NCBI GenBank assembly: GCA_022559845.1
Contig: CM040126.1
Span: forward strand, 222,338,641-222,402,640
From: Amorphophallus konjac
Lineage: Eukaryota > Streptophyta > Magnoliopsida > Alismatales > Araceae
DNA length: 64,000 nucleotides
Reading direction: 5' to 3'
Shown: positions 32,025 to 42,784 of the stretch, in pieces
Layout of the letters: the number at the start of each line of letters is the position of its first letter
Position numbering within the stretch: position 1 is the stretch's first letter
Program-made: the position numbers and the translations under genes
The notes under the pieces: generated by a model
What the model saw: the letters and a program-made list of their open reading frames with translations, nothing else
Databases searched by the model: none
What the model was told of the DNA's origin: nothing

Positions 32025-33547
32025 GTTTTTTGGCGATCACGGTGGGACACCTAGTGCCCATCACGTTATATTTTTAGTCTCTTGCATGTTGGGTGGGAGT
32101 TCATGCATGTTTGGATAGTCTTCTCCACGTTTCTCTATCATTCTGTCCATTTTCGGGTCTATCAGGGTTGTACGGTCTATCGTAGGGCCACCTAACGCGT
32201 TAAACGGCCTCTCCATGACCGCCCAAACCCTCTGGGGTATAAACGGTCCTCCCTAGACCGTCCAACACTTGGGCGGTCATCCATTAGACCGCTCAAAGGG
32301 TATAAACGGTCATCCAGGGACCTTTTAACTGTTCTGGCCTGGCAGGATTTCTATTCACAGGGGCCTTATTCATTTGAGCATAACTTTGTATCCCGATGTC
32401 GGATTGAGCTGATTCTTGTTGCATTGTGTTGTCCTTTGTATTGTCTTTCCATCCATAGGTCATTTACATCATTTAGAAATCATTTGCATATTTAAAAGTT
32501 GCCTCTATTTTTACATTTTGTGCATCTAGTCTTAAGCAGATTTAGGATAGATTCACAGGGGCCTTGTTCATTCGGGCATAACTTTGTCTCCCGATGTCGG
32601 ATTGAGCTGATTTTTGTTGCATTGTGCTGTCCTTTGTATTGTATTTCCATACATATAGAGTTTGCATCATTTAGACATCATTTGCATATTTAAAAGTTGC
32701 CTCTATTTTTACATTTTGTGCATCTAGTCTTAGGCATATTTTGGGCAAACACAAGGGTACATTTTCCTTTGATGATTTTTCTTATCTTTTAGTGCCTAGT
32801 TGTCCCTATTTTAGGTCTTGCATCATTGTTATTCATATTGTTTTACATTTTTCATACATTTTTGTAATGTTAGCATGATTTCATGATTGTCTTGATTTGT
32901 TAGACTTAGGCTAGAAATTGCATGCACCCCGGTGCACATAGGATCATGCATATTGACATATTGTAGTTGCATTCCCCCTCGATAAGTGATCCTCTCGCTC
33001 CCATATTCCTTGGGCTCGACTAGGTGATCTTATCCGGGACCTCCGTAAGTCCCCGCGAGCCGTGGATTCCCACACGGACGCCGGGCCGGTTGTATCTTTC
33101 CACCCCTCAGGCTTGCATTTGCATACGTTGTGAAGGAATTAACCTTAGTCAAACCAAAGTTTGGACCTTATTCCCTATAAGACACCTATCTTGAGGGAAT
33201 TAATCTCAATTCAAATCATTAAAAGGCCCACCCAAAACTTTGACAATAAAATACTTCCCACCATATTAACTTGTTTGACTTGGGTGAAATCCTTCATATT
33301 GTTTGTGTTGTGTGGGCTTGTCCAAGCCCACTTGTGTTATTTTGTGTTGCATCCCCCATCATCCATATAGGTTTTGTTGTTAGGCCCATTTAGGGTAGTC
33401 CATTCTGTGTGTCTATTTGTCTAGTCTCATTGTCCTAGGTTTCTTTTTCTTTTTCTTTGCATTATTGAGTCAGCCCCCCTCCTTTGAGCCCTCACTTCCC
33501 TCATTGGATTTCCCTGATTTTCCTGTATAAAGTCTCCATTTGCCCTC
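32025..33547 (+). other. Element F leader with PBS region, GGTC hairpins and a 198-bp duplication
   Basis: TTTTTTGGCGATCACGGTGG directly after the LTR is the expected PBS position; the tRNA was not identified. More ACGGTC/GACCGT inverted pairs lie at 32170-32335. A direct duplication of about 198 bp (32353-32550 and 32551-32740) begins ATTCACAGGGGCCTT. No frame of interest lies before the ATG at 33548. Confidence 0.6.
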
Positions 33548-36500
33548 ATGGAGCGTCAATTTTCTCCTGTATATTACCCTTCTTCCTCCCCGTCTTCTTA
33601 TCCCCGCGTGGATTCCTCTTCCCATGCGGGCCCATCTCCTTATTCCTCCATTGGACCCTATTCTTCTAACGGGCCTTCTTGTCCCGCCCGTGCTGCTGTT
33701 GGCCCAATAAATTCTCATTCCCACCTTCATAATTCTTCCAGGCCCATGTATTCCTCAATTCCCGGAGCGGGCTTTCCTTCTTCTCAGGCCGGATCCCCTT
33801 ATCCGGCCCATCAACATTATCCTGGTCTAAATTCATCATCTCTTACTCAAGCTGGCCCATATCCTTCTCGGACTCTTCCTACCGAGGAGATGATCGCTCA
33901 GGCCCAACGCCAACTTGATGAATTGCAACGGCAAATCAGTCCTCAAACTTCTTTGGATATCCCATTTACATTCCGAGGTCTTCAGCTTCCCCCACATCAA
34001 CAGATTCCGGCTTATCGTCGCTATGGTGGAGTCGGTGACCCCTACGTGCATTTGAAGGAGTTCTTATATGAGTCGGCCCAGTTCCAGCATGATCAACGCT
34101 TGATGGCCTATTTGTTTGGCCTATCTTTAGAGGGTCCGTCCAAGGATTGGTTCTTCACGTTACCGCAAGAGCAGATGATGAATTTTCAAGCCGTTCAAGC
34201 AAGATTCATTCAGCAGTACCATGATCAGGTTGGGCCCAGACATTCTTTGGTTGATCTGGCCCAAGAGAAGATGACGCCCGATGAGGAATTCTTCACGTTT
34301 GTTGACCGCTGGCGTCACCTAGCCGCGCAAGTTCCGGGGCATATTCCAGAGGGCGAGCAGATCAAGATGGTTATTTCAAATGCAACGCCCGAGCTCAGAT
34401 GTATCTTAGCCCTGAACGATATCACATCCTGGCAACAGCTTTACAATCGAGCCCGCTTCATTAGCCAACAACTCCTAGTTTCCTTTGACCATGAGTCTCC
34501 TCCACCGTCACCTTCTACATACACTTTCCCTCCGCCCTCCACCGTAAGTCAGCCCTCCACCTTATATCCCTCCACGAGTCGACCGTCCACTCCCACACAC
34601 CCCTATACCTCCATGTGCTCCACCGCATACCAACCATCCACAAGTCGGCCCTCCGCTATTTTATCTCCTCACACCCCTCCACCTCCGATCAAGGAAACAC
34701 CACACCGTGAGTGGGTAGATGCCATCCATTACAATCCCACTCCCCCCACGCCGCCACATCATTCCAGCCCTCCGCCTTCGCCTACGCAATCCCCCTTACC
34801 TACGCAACCTCCGCTACCATCCCCACTACCTTCTCACACCCCTCGGCATCCACCTTGCCCGAAGCGGGCTTCTCACTCTCCATTGATGGAATCTCTTACA
34901 GACATTTTCAGGGCTTTGATGGCCACCCATGCATTGCAGCTCCCTCCGGTTGTGCCTTGCCGACCCACAGTCGGGAATTTGCTCCAGTTCTGTGAATTCC
35001 ACCGTCAGCAGGGGCATTTGATTGAGGACTGTCCCGAGTTCCGGGAGTTTATTTACAGCTTGGAAGACAAGAGGATGATTGATTGGGCTGTCATACGCCA
35101 AGTTGTTTTGGATCTCAGCAGCAAGCAGCAGCAGCAGCAAGCCGTGCCGCCTAGGCAACCGTCCCCACTTCAAGACCAGGGGCACCCTGGTGTTTCTTTA
35201 GTTAATAAGATACCTGCTCCGTTACCTACTTCTTCCTCCATCCCATCTCCTCCACAACCTTTACCTACCCTAGCCTCCGCTCGGGCAACCTCTCTTTCAC
35301 CCTCCATTTCCACCACCACACCTATCCCCAATGCCTCTCGACGAGTCGTGAGGATACGTCGAAGAGCGCCACCACCTGCCTCTTCCCCCACTATGCCACT
35401 ACCTTCCTCTCCTCCTTCTTCCCCACCCTTACCTTCACCTCCATCCCCTTCACCTTCACCGTCTTCATCAACCACATCACTCCCTTTGCCACCCTCATCA
35501 CCTTTGCCACCGCCGCCACCACTTCCTTCACTCCCCCTTTCGCCATCATCCTCTGAGCCCGAGCAGGCCGAGCCCAAACCCACACCTCCACTTTTGCCTT
35601 TACCTCCACCCATGCCCGTCATCATCATTATTCCCCCATCACTTATACCATCGCCACCCGCGCCCTTCAAACCTCCTCCTTCTAACCTTCCTCTACCACT
35701 TCCCACTTCGCAGAGCAGGTACACGCTACCTTTGGTGCCCCTTGGGTCTGGTCCCCAGGGAGATAATGAGCCGAGCCAGGTTTCGATTGTGCATTTCAAT
35801 ATTCAAGTTGTCATTTACCGCATGCCAATCTGGGTCCTGGTCCCTGGCTATTTTCGAGATAATGAGCCTGCATTTTCAGAAATGGTTGCAAAGAAGAGTT
35901 CACTCGCACTAGTGCCAGTTTCTTCACGAGCGAGGCTGATGGCAATCTCATCGCTCGCCAGGGGATTCACTATCGATGCTGTTATTTCTCCTCGCTCGAT
36001 TGATGTTCAGTTCATTGGCCGAGAGGGGTTCTCTACTCGGATTATGCTAACCCATACGGCCGCCCGGAGCCTGATGGATTCCTTATTCAAGGGGCAATTG
36101 GCTGCATCTTCTGCACTTTCCAAGGACATTCTGCACTTGCTGTGCAACCTCCCTCGATTTATTAGCATGCCGGCCACGTCAACGCCGCGTATTGATCTCT
36201 CTCAGCCTTGTCCTGCTCTTCTAGTACGGGAGTTATGCTTCGAGCCTGATTGCCGAGTGGCGTTGTCGAACCTCTATGTTCTAGTGCCAAGAGACAAAAC
36301 TCCGTGGCTTCATGATATTCATTTAGTTGAGAAGTTGTTTGCCCAAGAATGTCTGCATCTTGTTAGCATTGGGGGTCTAGGGGCAACCGCCCCAATGAAG
36401 CTGCATATTCATGACCGGGCCAAGCCATCTGCTAGGTGGGCCCGCTATTTGAGAAGACATTACAGATTGAGGAGCCCGGGAAGCCAAGCCCGCGCCAGGC

Positions 36501-37099
36501 GGCGTTCTTTCAAGAAGATTGCGGCTAAGAAGAGGCGGCAACGTAAGTTCAAGGGCCGTCAGTTGTGCACTCAGGGGTCCACTGCCTCATCTCCTTCTTC
36601 CGTCCATTCGTCTTTTCTGTTGCTCAGTTCTTATCCGTGGGTGGTGTATCTTCCACCACCTGACCATATTTCCACCATCTTTTCCTATCCTCACCATTCT
36701 AGGCCTCGGCCTATGTCTTCCTCTTCCCCTGAGTCAGGGGCATCTTCTAGTTTTTCTTCCCGGACATGTCCGGATTTCACTGCTCGTCTCTTTCCCCCGA
36801 CCTTGTTAGGAATCCCTTGCGGTCGTTCCCCGACCTTGTCGGGTGATTTTTCTGATCCTTCCCCGATTTTGTCGGGTGGTTTCCATTTCTTTTCCCTGAC
36901 CTTGTCGGGTGTTCATACATTCTCTTCCCCGCCTCTGTCGGGTGATCGCTATTCCTCTTCTCCGACCACGTCGGATGATCATTATCCTTCTTTCTTGTTT
37001 TCACAGTTATCTTTTCGACGTCTTTCTGTTCTTTCTGTCTCACCCTTTCAAGGTTATTACCCTTTTTCTTACTGTTTTCAAGGCTTTAGCCCGCCTTGA
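33548..37099 (+). CDS. gag: Gag-like protein of element F, 1183 residues, unknown C-terminal region
   Basis: One uninterrupted frame. Residues 1-110 are Ser/Pro/Tyr-rich and about 110-135 is a short helical Gln-rich stretch. About 160-305 is a retrotransposon gag (capsid) domain (DPYVHLKEFLYESAQF, LEGPSKDWFFTLP, FIQQYHD, FFTFVDRWRHLA). About 310-450 is Pro/Ser/Thr-rich. Residues 482-495 form a CX2HX4HX4C knuckle, the variant used by Tat/Ogre-type gags. Residues 540-730 are a second very Pro/Ser-rich linker. Residues 742-960 look like a folded domain I do not recognise, followed by a strongly basic tail (about 961-1005, RRHYRLRSPG, KKIAAKKRRQRKFK) and a Ser-rich end with LSG repeats. No protease DTG/DSG or RT motif is seen. 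It probably packages the RNA of F with enzymes from a related autonomous element. Confidence 0.8.
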   Translation: MERQFSPVYYPSSSPSSYPRVDSSSHAGPSPYSSIGPYSSNGPSCPARAAVGPINSHSHLHNSSRPMYSSIPGAGFPSSQAGSPYPAHQHYPGLNSSSLTQAGPYPSRTLPTEEMIAQAQRQLDELQRQISPQTSLDIPFTFRGLQLPPHQQIPAYRRYGGVGDPYVHLKEFLYESAQFQHDQRLMAYLFGLSLEGPSKDWFFTLPQEQMMNFQAVQARFIQQYHDQVGPRHSLVDLAQEKMTPDEEFFTFVDRWRHLAAQVPGHIPEGEQIKMVISNATPELRCILALNDITSWQQLYNRARFISQQLLVSFDHESPPPSPSTYTFPPPSTVSQPSTLYPSTSRPSTPTHPYTSMCSTAYQPSTSRPSAILSPHTPPPPIKETPHREWVDAIHYNPTPPTPPHHSSPPPSPTQSPLPTQPPLPSPLPSHTPRHPPCPKRASHSPLMESLTDIFRALMATHALQLPPVVPCRPTVGNLLQFCEFHRQQGHLIEDCPEFREFIYSLEDKRMIDWAVIRQVVLDLSSKQQQQQAVPPRQPSPLQDQGHPGVSLVNKIPAPLPTSSSIPSPPQPLPTLASARATSLSPSISTTTPIPNASRRVVRIRRRAPPPASSPTMPLPSSPPSSPPLPSPPSPSPSPSSSTTSLPLPPSSPLPPPPPLPSLPLSPSSSEPEQAEPKPTPPLLPLPPPMPVIIIIPPSLIPSPPAPFKPPPSNLPLPLPTSQSRYTLPLVPLGSGPQGDNEPSQVSIVHFNIQVVIYRMPIWVLVPGYFRDNEPAFSEMVAKKSSLALVPVSSRARLMAISSLARGFTIDAVISPRSIDVQFIGREGFSTRIMLTHTAARSLMDSLFKGQLAASSALSKDILHLLCNLPRFISMPATSTPRIDLSQPCPALLVRELCFEPDCRVALSNLYVLVPRDKTPWLHDIHLVEKLFAQECLHLVSIGGLGATAPMKLHIHDRAKPSARWARYLRRHYRLRSPGSQARARRRSFKKIAAKKRRQRKFKGRQLCTQGSTASSPSSVHSSFLLLSSYPWVVYLPPPDHISTIFSYPHHSRPRPMSSSSPESGASSSFSSRTCPDFTARLFPPTLLGIPCGRSPTLSGDFSDPSPILSGGFHFFSLTLSGVHTFSSPPLSGDRYSSSPTTSDDHYPSFLFSQLSFRRLSVLSVSPFQGYYPFSYCFQGFSPP
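36796..36985 (+). repeat. CCCGACnnnGTCGGG hairpin repeat at the end of the F ORF
   Basis: Six diverged units of 30-45 bp, each centred on an inverted repeat such as CCCCGACCTTGTCGGGTG. Later copies keep the pairing partly with changes (TCCGAC..GTCGGA). A CCGGACATGTCCGG palindrome precedes them at 36762. They encode the LSG repeats. Confidence 0.7.
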
Positions 37100-40053
37100 T
37101 CTTAGTTAATCACTGGTTATTCTGTATTCAGTTCCTTGTTATCAGGGCCTCAGTGCCGTAACGAGGGAGTTCTAGCCCTCGTCTCTCTTCCTTTTTATCC
37201 CTTCTTCGTCCAGTATGATGTCTGCCACTCCTCTATATCGAGGAATCCAATCCTTTACTCTCCTTTCATCATTTATCCTGGCAAGCAAGGAAAGTGAAGC
37301 TCGCACTCCTCAAAGCTCGATGGTCAATATCACTCCACGGATCTGCAAAGGTATTTTTTATTTTGTGCAAGAAAATGTTATCATCGCTATTATCTCTACT
37401 ACTCCTGCACATGCTTATAACGTTGGTTCCTTAACATGATTGAGTGGCTTTAGGAGTCTTTGTTTAATTAGATCTTAACTTTGTGTCAAATAAAAGGTTA
37501 GCTTCTGCAGCATCCTTAGGCTGGTGATAACTCCGCGCTGGGAATTTAGTTTCTTTCCCTGATTGTTGAGGGTGACCTTTTGTATGTGTTTTTCACACAC
37601 TACACGGCAAGCCATAGCCGATCTCTCTGAGGCGCACCGTTGCTGCTTTGGCCATACTTTGGGTATGCACGAAGGCCTTTTCTCTTCTCTACTCGGCCAA
37701 GTGCAGGGGTAAGAGATTGATGGATAAGATGACCAACCTAGGCACTCCCTAATACGAGAGAGGTCTCAAATAGGGGCAGTCTTGACCCTCAAAAGTGAGC
37801 TTTCATGCTATATCTGGCCAATAAGGGCTGCCAAAATGAGAAAATGAATCAATGCAAAATTATGAATCAAAGGCATGGCAAGAGTGGCAGTATAGTTCCC
37901 CGCGGGACGTCATGAGCCCGGTCGCATGCGTGCCTGATAAATATGGGTCTAAAAATTAAAGACACAAAGCCCCGGCGCAACAGACCTACTCTTTGAGGGG
38001 TAATGCCCTGGAAGGAAGTCAAGTCTAGATATCTCCCATCCTGCACGAAGCTTGTCTCTAATTTTTCTTCTACTTTTCCCTCTTAGGCTAGGTTGTATCC
38101 CGGGTATGGCCTTAGTAGGGGCACCGTTCTTTAGAAGCGGTTGGTTGTGGCGAGCCACCCTCATATGCACGCCCTGCTTAAGGGAGGCCTTTAATGAGAG
38201 GGGTCGGAACGACGATCCCTGGCCAGCAGTTTGAGCCCGTCTTTAGGTACTGCGGATTGCTATGTCAAAATCAAAAAAATCTAAAAAAATCAAATATTAT
38301 CAAAAATCCAAAAAAATCAAATACCTCACAATTTCAAAAAAAATTCAAATATTTCAAAAAACCTAAAAAATCAAATACTTCAAAAAATCCAGAAAAATGA
38401 AATACTATTGAAAATTTCAAAAAAAAATAAAAAAAAAGATCACAAAAATCCAAAAAAAAATGTGTCTTTTTCATACATTTGCATTTATTTTAAGGACAGA
38501 TACGTAATCTGTTTGCTAAGTGTGCAGGTTGCAAATACTCAGGCGTTCCTTGCTATATCTTTGTGCTCTGCCTCCTGTCTACATCTTTGATCTGTTCTTT
38601 CCTTCTTCGATCCACTCTCTCGATATGTTCTGAAGCTCATGTCCTTCTCAGTTTTTGTTTGTAATGATCATATCTTTATGAGAGGGCTTTGCCTCACGAT
38701 TATGAACCTGGCGGTTCTGCTTCATTCTGATCTTGGGTTTTGATTGAAGGGCGTACCTGTTTATGTCTTTTATCCCGCCGTATCCTTGTCACGTGTTTAT
38801 GTCCCACCATGTTGTCCCACACATGTTGTTTTATCCTTCACCGAGTGTTGTTAGTTGTCTTGCACTTGTTGTTAGTCACCCTTTTATGTCCCATGTTCTT
38901 GTCCTAATCGTGTGGTCATCCCTCATGTTCTTGTCCCAACCGCGTGTTGTCCCACCACGTTGTTGTCTTGTCACACCATGTTCATGCATACATGTTGTTT
39001 GTTCATGCCATTGCATATGTGCTCGTGTGCCTTTATTATGTTATGTTGTATTGTCTCTAATTTCATTTGATCGTTATGTTATGTCGTGCTTGTTTGTCAT
39101 ATTTGTTTTATACATGAAAATCCATAAAAATCAGAAAATGAAAATCCAAAAAAATGCCGTTTTCGCCTGCACAGGTAAGTCAGATATGGCCTTCTATCCC
39201 TACTCATTGTTGCATTACTATAGGGTATCTATATTGTTATATTATCTCGAGAACCGGCTGGTCATTCACGTGTTCCAGGATCTGACGTTCCCCTTTAACA
39301 AAAACGATGATGATCTAGGTGCACATGTTTAATCATCAGATAGGCCGTTAGGTTGGAAAAATAGGGAAGGATGGTTCTATCTTGCACGCCGTGGTTGCGG
39401 ATAGTGTCTTGACCCTGATTGTTCCAATCTAGCAATACTATTCTCGAGTACTTTCTATTTTATGTTTTCTTTGCATTCGTTTTAACGATTTCTTTATTTT
39501 AGCCCAGCATGCATCATGTCATCTTTTGAGCATTCACGCCTTGTGATCCATTCAAGGTTTCTCCTCAATAATGGTTAATTGCACTCCATGTCTCTTGGAT
39601 AAGAGATCTTTATTCCACTCTGAATTTGAACGATTTCTCTGAACTACCTGCTTAGTTTGGTTGACCAGCATGATTCCTGTCTGGATTTTATCCCTGTTAC
39701 ACTTTTCCTATTTTTTACGTTATGTTCCTTTTCGACCCCCTCATCGTCTGTGGATTGTGTCCCCGATGGGCCTGGTCGTGCTTCCTTTTTTCCTGTTAGT
39801 TTAGTTCTCCAGACATGTCTCATCCACGTCATCCAGTCTTGGTGGTTAGTTCGGCGATTTCGGGAGGATTCTTATCGCTTGTTGGTTGTGATGGGTGTCT
39901 TTTTTCCTTGATGCCTGCTTATCAGTTCTCTCCGCTTCATCTCTGCTTCATCTCCATTTCATGTCGCTGTCGCTTTCGCTCCATCTCCTTCCATTTCGCC
40001 TCCGCATCACTTTCGCTCATTCCCTTGCAAAGCAGACATCAAGGAGGGGCATC
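37100..40053 (+). other. Element F 3' noncoding region and polypurine tract
   Basis: About 3 kb without a credible gene; the longest frame (38763-39332) is Val/Ser/Leu-rich from TTGTCCCA-type repetition. There is an A-rich repeat AAAAATCAAATA at 38265-38460 and a shorter one at 39115-39160. The PPT AAGGAGGGGCATC is at 40041-40053, against the 3' LTR. No pol remnant was seen, so loss of pol is complete or the family never carried it. Confidence 0.7.
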
Positions 40054-42423
40054 TGTTGACACCCATTTTTAGCTTTCAAGTTGAGTCATTTCTCTTATTC
40101 ATCATTTTGATGCCCCGAATTACCCATTGTTTTGGACCCTTCCTTGGATGGATTTCGAGTCCATTTCATTATTCCATTCTATTTGAGCCTTGGAGATCAT
40201 TATTTCATGGAGCCCTGGAGCCTATCTTGTCACCTTCCGGCCTTCAAAGTCAACTTACTGGAAGGCATTTGTTGACACCCATTTTTAGCTTGCAAGTTGA
40301 GTCATTTCTCTTATTCATCATTTTGATGCCCCGAATTACCCATTGTTTTGGACCCTTCCTTGGATGGATTTCGAGTCCATTTCATTATTCCATTCTATTT
40401 GAGTCTTGGAGATCATTATTTCATGGAGCCCTGGAGCCTATCTTGTCACCTTCCGGCCTTCAAAGTCAACTTACGGCCCATTTAGGCCGGCTTCCCTCAA
40501 CCATTCAGCCCCCTTTCACTGTGCAGTCTTGAAAACGGTCCTTTTTCACCCCCTTCCTTTCCTCTTTGCAAAATGTGTCCTTCACCAAAGTTGTTCATCT
40601 TTTAAATCCCTACAATTCCTTCTTTTATGTCATTGGCCAGTTCTGCACCGATTTCAAGTTATTTACGTTTTTCCGGCAGACTGCACTATTCACCTATGTC
40701 CCGGTATTTTCTCTCTCTGTTCTAGCCCCATTTTCTCTCTCTTCTAATCATTTTCTCATTTTACTTTCTTCATGAAAGTTGTTCCTCTATCTGTTATCTA
40801 CATCTTCCATGTTTACCACTTTGTCTAATTCTACACCTTTTTCAAGATACGCTTCAATTTCTAAAGTCGCGCGAGCCTGGCAGCTAAACGGTCAACAGTT
40901 GACCGTTCCTTGAGTTGAACGGTCACAAGTTGACCGTCCAACAGTAAAACGGTCAACAGTTGACCATCCATGAACAGTAACTTTTTTATTTTTTTTTTAT
41001 TTTTCTTTTATTTTTATTTTTTTTGAAATGTCAAAGAACGGTCTTCTTGAGACCGTTTATGTCAAAAAACGGTCTGTTGATGACCGTTTATCCCTTTTTT
41101 GGCCAAAAGTCCCCCGGTCGCCCCCAGGTATGGGCGGTCTACCCCTAGACCGTCCAACTCAATGAACGGTCTATCGTGCGACCGTCCAACACCAGAGAGT
41201 CCAAGAAGTCTTGAACTCTATCTTCTTCGCCGCCGGATTCTATGGCCGAAACCTGTGCAACGAGGCCTCTTTGTTAGGACTCTATCTTCCAGACCCTTCC
41301 ACCAAAAAGAGTCCCGTTTGTTCCTAACTCTTATCCTATCTATTATCTCGAGATTGATCCATAGATCTCGAGATTTGGTGGACTCTATCATCTGAAATCG
41401 CAGCAGAAAGTTAGGGTTTTCACCTTTCTTTCTATATAAACCTGCCCAGTTCGCCTGCGCGACGGGGGCTCTTCTTGGACTTGGGGCGAAGCCATGCCAA
41501 ATCGTCATCTCAAACCTTCGACCCCAGGCTATTGAGGGAAGTATAGGCTTCATTTTGATACTTTATTTGCTGGATTTCATCTTCGTTTACCCTCCTAACT
41601 TCGCCCATACTTTTTGCAAATCATCACGAGTTCTTGAACCTGTGCGACGGGGCGCCCTTCGTCGACTCGGGGCGGAGTCATCCGGCATCCTCTTCGTCCT
41701 CCATTGGTCTCATCTTGAAGAGGGGAGTATCTTCTTCATTTTTCATCTCTTCGGGCTCTCTTTCTTCATACCTAGGCTTAGTTCTCTCCCTCTACTTTTC
41801 ACAAATCATCACAGTTTTACACTTAGTTTTTTTGTGCGCTGTTTCGGCACGTTCATGCATTTTTCTCCGTTTTACACAACGTTTTTCTCCCCCATTTCTC
41901 CATCAAATTCCATGATTTCAAATTCTATGCATGCACAACACTCCCACCTTACTTTTGCACCCATTTATAGGGGTTAAAAACCCTCCCCCGGTGCGTTCTC
42001 CCCCATTCTTTCATGTTAATTTATCATTTCGGGACACATGCTACACTTTCATGATCTAATGGGTGTTCTTTTGTTTTCATGGCTTTATTTTGCAGGAGAC
42101 TATTGATAGAACGTGAGGCCCTTGTTTTCTAGCCGGCTAGGAAGTGAGGAGGTGCACCTACATCGGCTCCCCGCATCCCATTTTAAGCGCGATCACACGT
42201 TGTAGCGGCTTCCCGTTAGGCCGCGTCTTCCTCCATATTTTCCAAGGTACACGGCGCCATCTTCATCCTTTCTTCATCATTTTGGTGCTGTAAGTCCTTG
42301 GTGGCGATCATGGTTAGTCCTCTATTCCTTGTCACCCCTTTTCGTTTCATGCACTTTCACGCTTATATGCATGCTTATATTGTTTAGCTCGGGGCGGGAT
42401 AGATTGAAACATTTATATCTACA
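40054..42423 (+). repeat. Element F 3' LTR
   Basis: A 2370-bp copy with the same 216-bp duplication, inverted motif array and TATA box (41433-41440). CGTGT follows at 42424-42428 as the TSD. Confidence 0.93.
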
Positions 42424-42428
42424 CGTGT

Positions 42429-42519
42429 CTCAACCTTCTAGAAGCATTTTGGAAATGGCATCCTGGTAAAGGGTCACTCATTAATTGGGTGATCCTATTC
42501 ATGTAAATGATGCCTCTAC
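42429..42519. mobile_element. Piece of D between F and E
   Basis: 91 bp that continue D after the F target duplication and end in TCTAC, the target of E. It contains an AAATGATGCC module matching 53400-53640, which ties it to D. Confidence 0.75.
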
Positions 42520-42784
42520 TGTTGTGTCTCCGGTGGTTCTGGGGTTTTGATGATGACAAATATTATGGCTCATTATGTTTACATGTACATCCTTGATGAA
42601 TTAATCCTGATGTACTATGAGAATCTGTCAGAACAGGTTTAAGGATGACTCACAGGTCATGAAGTCAACCCAAGTCAAAGTCAAATCTCAGACAGGTACG
42701 GTCAATTCATAGTCAGATCAGGTAATGTTCTGCCTAATCTCAGATCTGTGCAAATGTTAATTTTTATACAGAAATGTTGGTGCA

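Larger units (their letters stand above)
29660..42423 (+). mobile_element. Element F: non-autonomous gypsy-like LTR element with gag-like ORF
   Basis: LTRs 29660-32024 and 40054-42423 start TGTTGA(T/C)ACCC and end ATATCTACA; TSD is CGTGT (29655-29659, 42424-42428). The 8-kb interior has a leader, one 1183-codon frame and about 3 kb of noncoding DNA, with no protease, RT, RNase H or integrase motif. A polypurine stretch AAGGAGGGGCATC precedes the 3' LTR. The two LTRs differ at only about 20 places by eye, so insertion is recent relative to A. The gag domain and its CHHC-type knuckle resemble the Tat/Ogre branch of Ty3/gypsy; that assignment is inference. Confidence 0.88.

Noticed and set aside
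35170..35799. 209-codon minus-strand Gly/Glu-rich frame
   Set aside because: Shadow of the Pro/Ser-rich linker of the F gag.
38763..39332. 189-codon frame in the F 3' noncoding region
   Set aside because: Product is Val/Leu/Ser/His-rich from TTGTCCCA and CATGTTG repetition; no start context or homology that I recognise.
37100..40053. Possible RT or integrase remnant in F
   Set aside because: No YVDD/FVDD-like, DSG/DTG or HHCC motif could be found in any frame.
42429..42519. Terminal part of F or start of E
   Set aside because: TSDs CGTGT and TCTAC bound it on both sides, and its modules match D.
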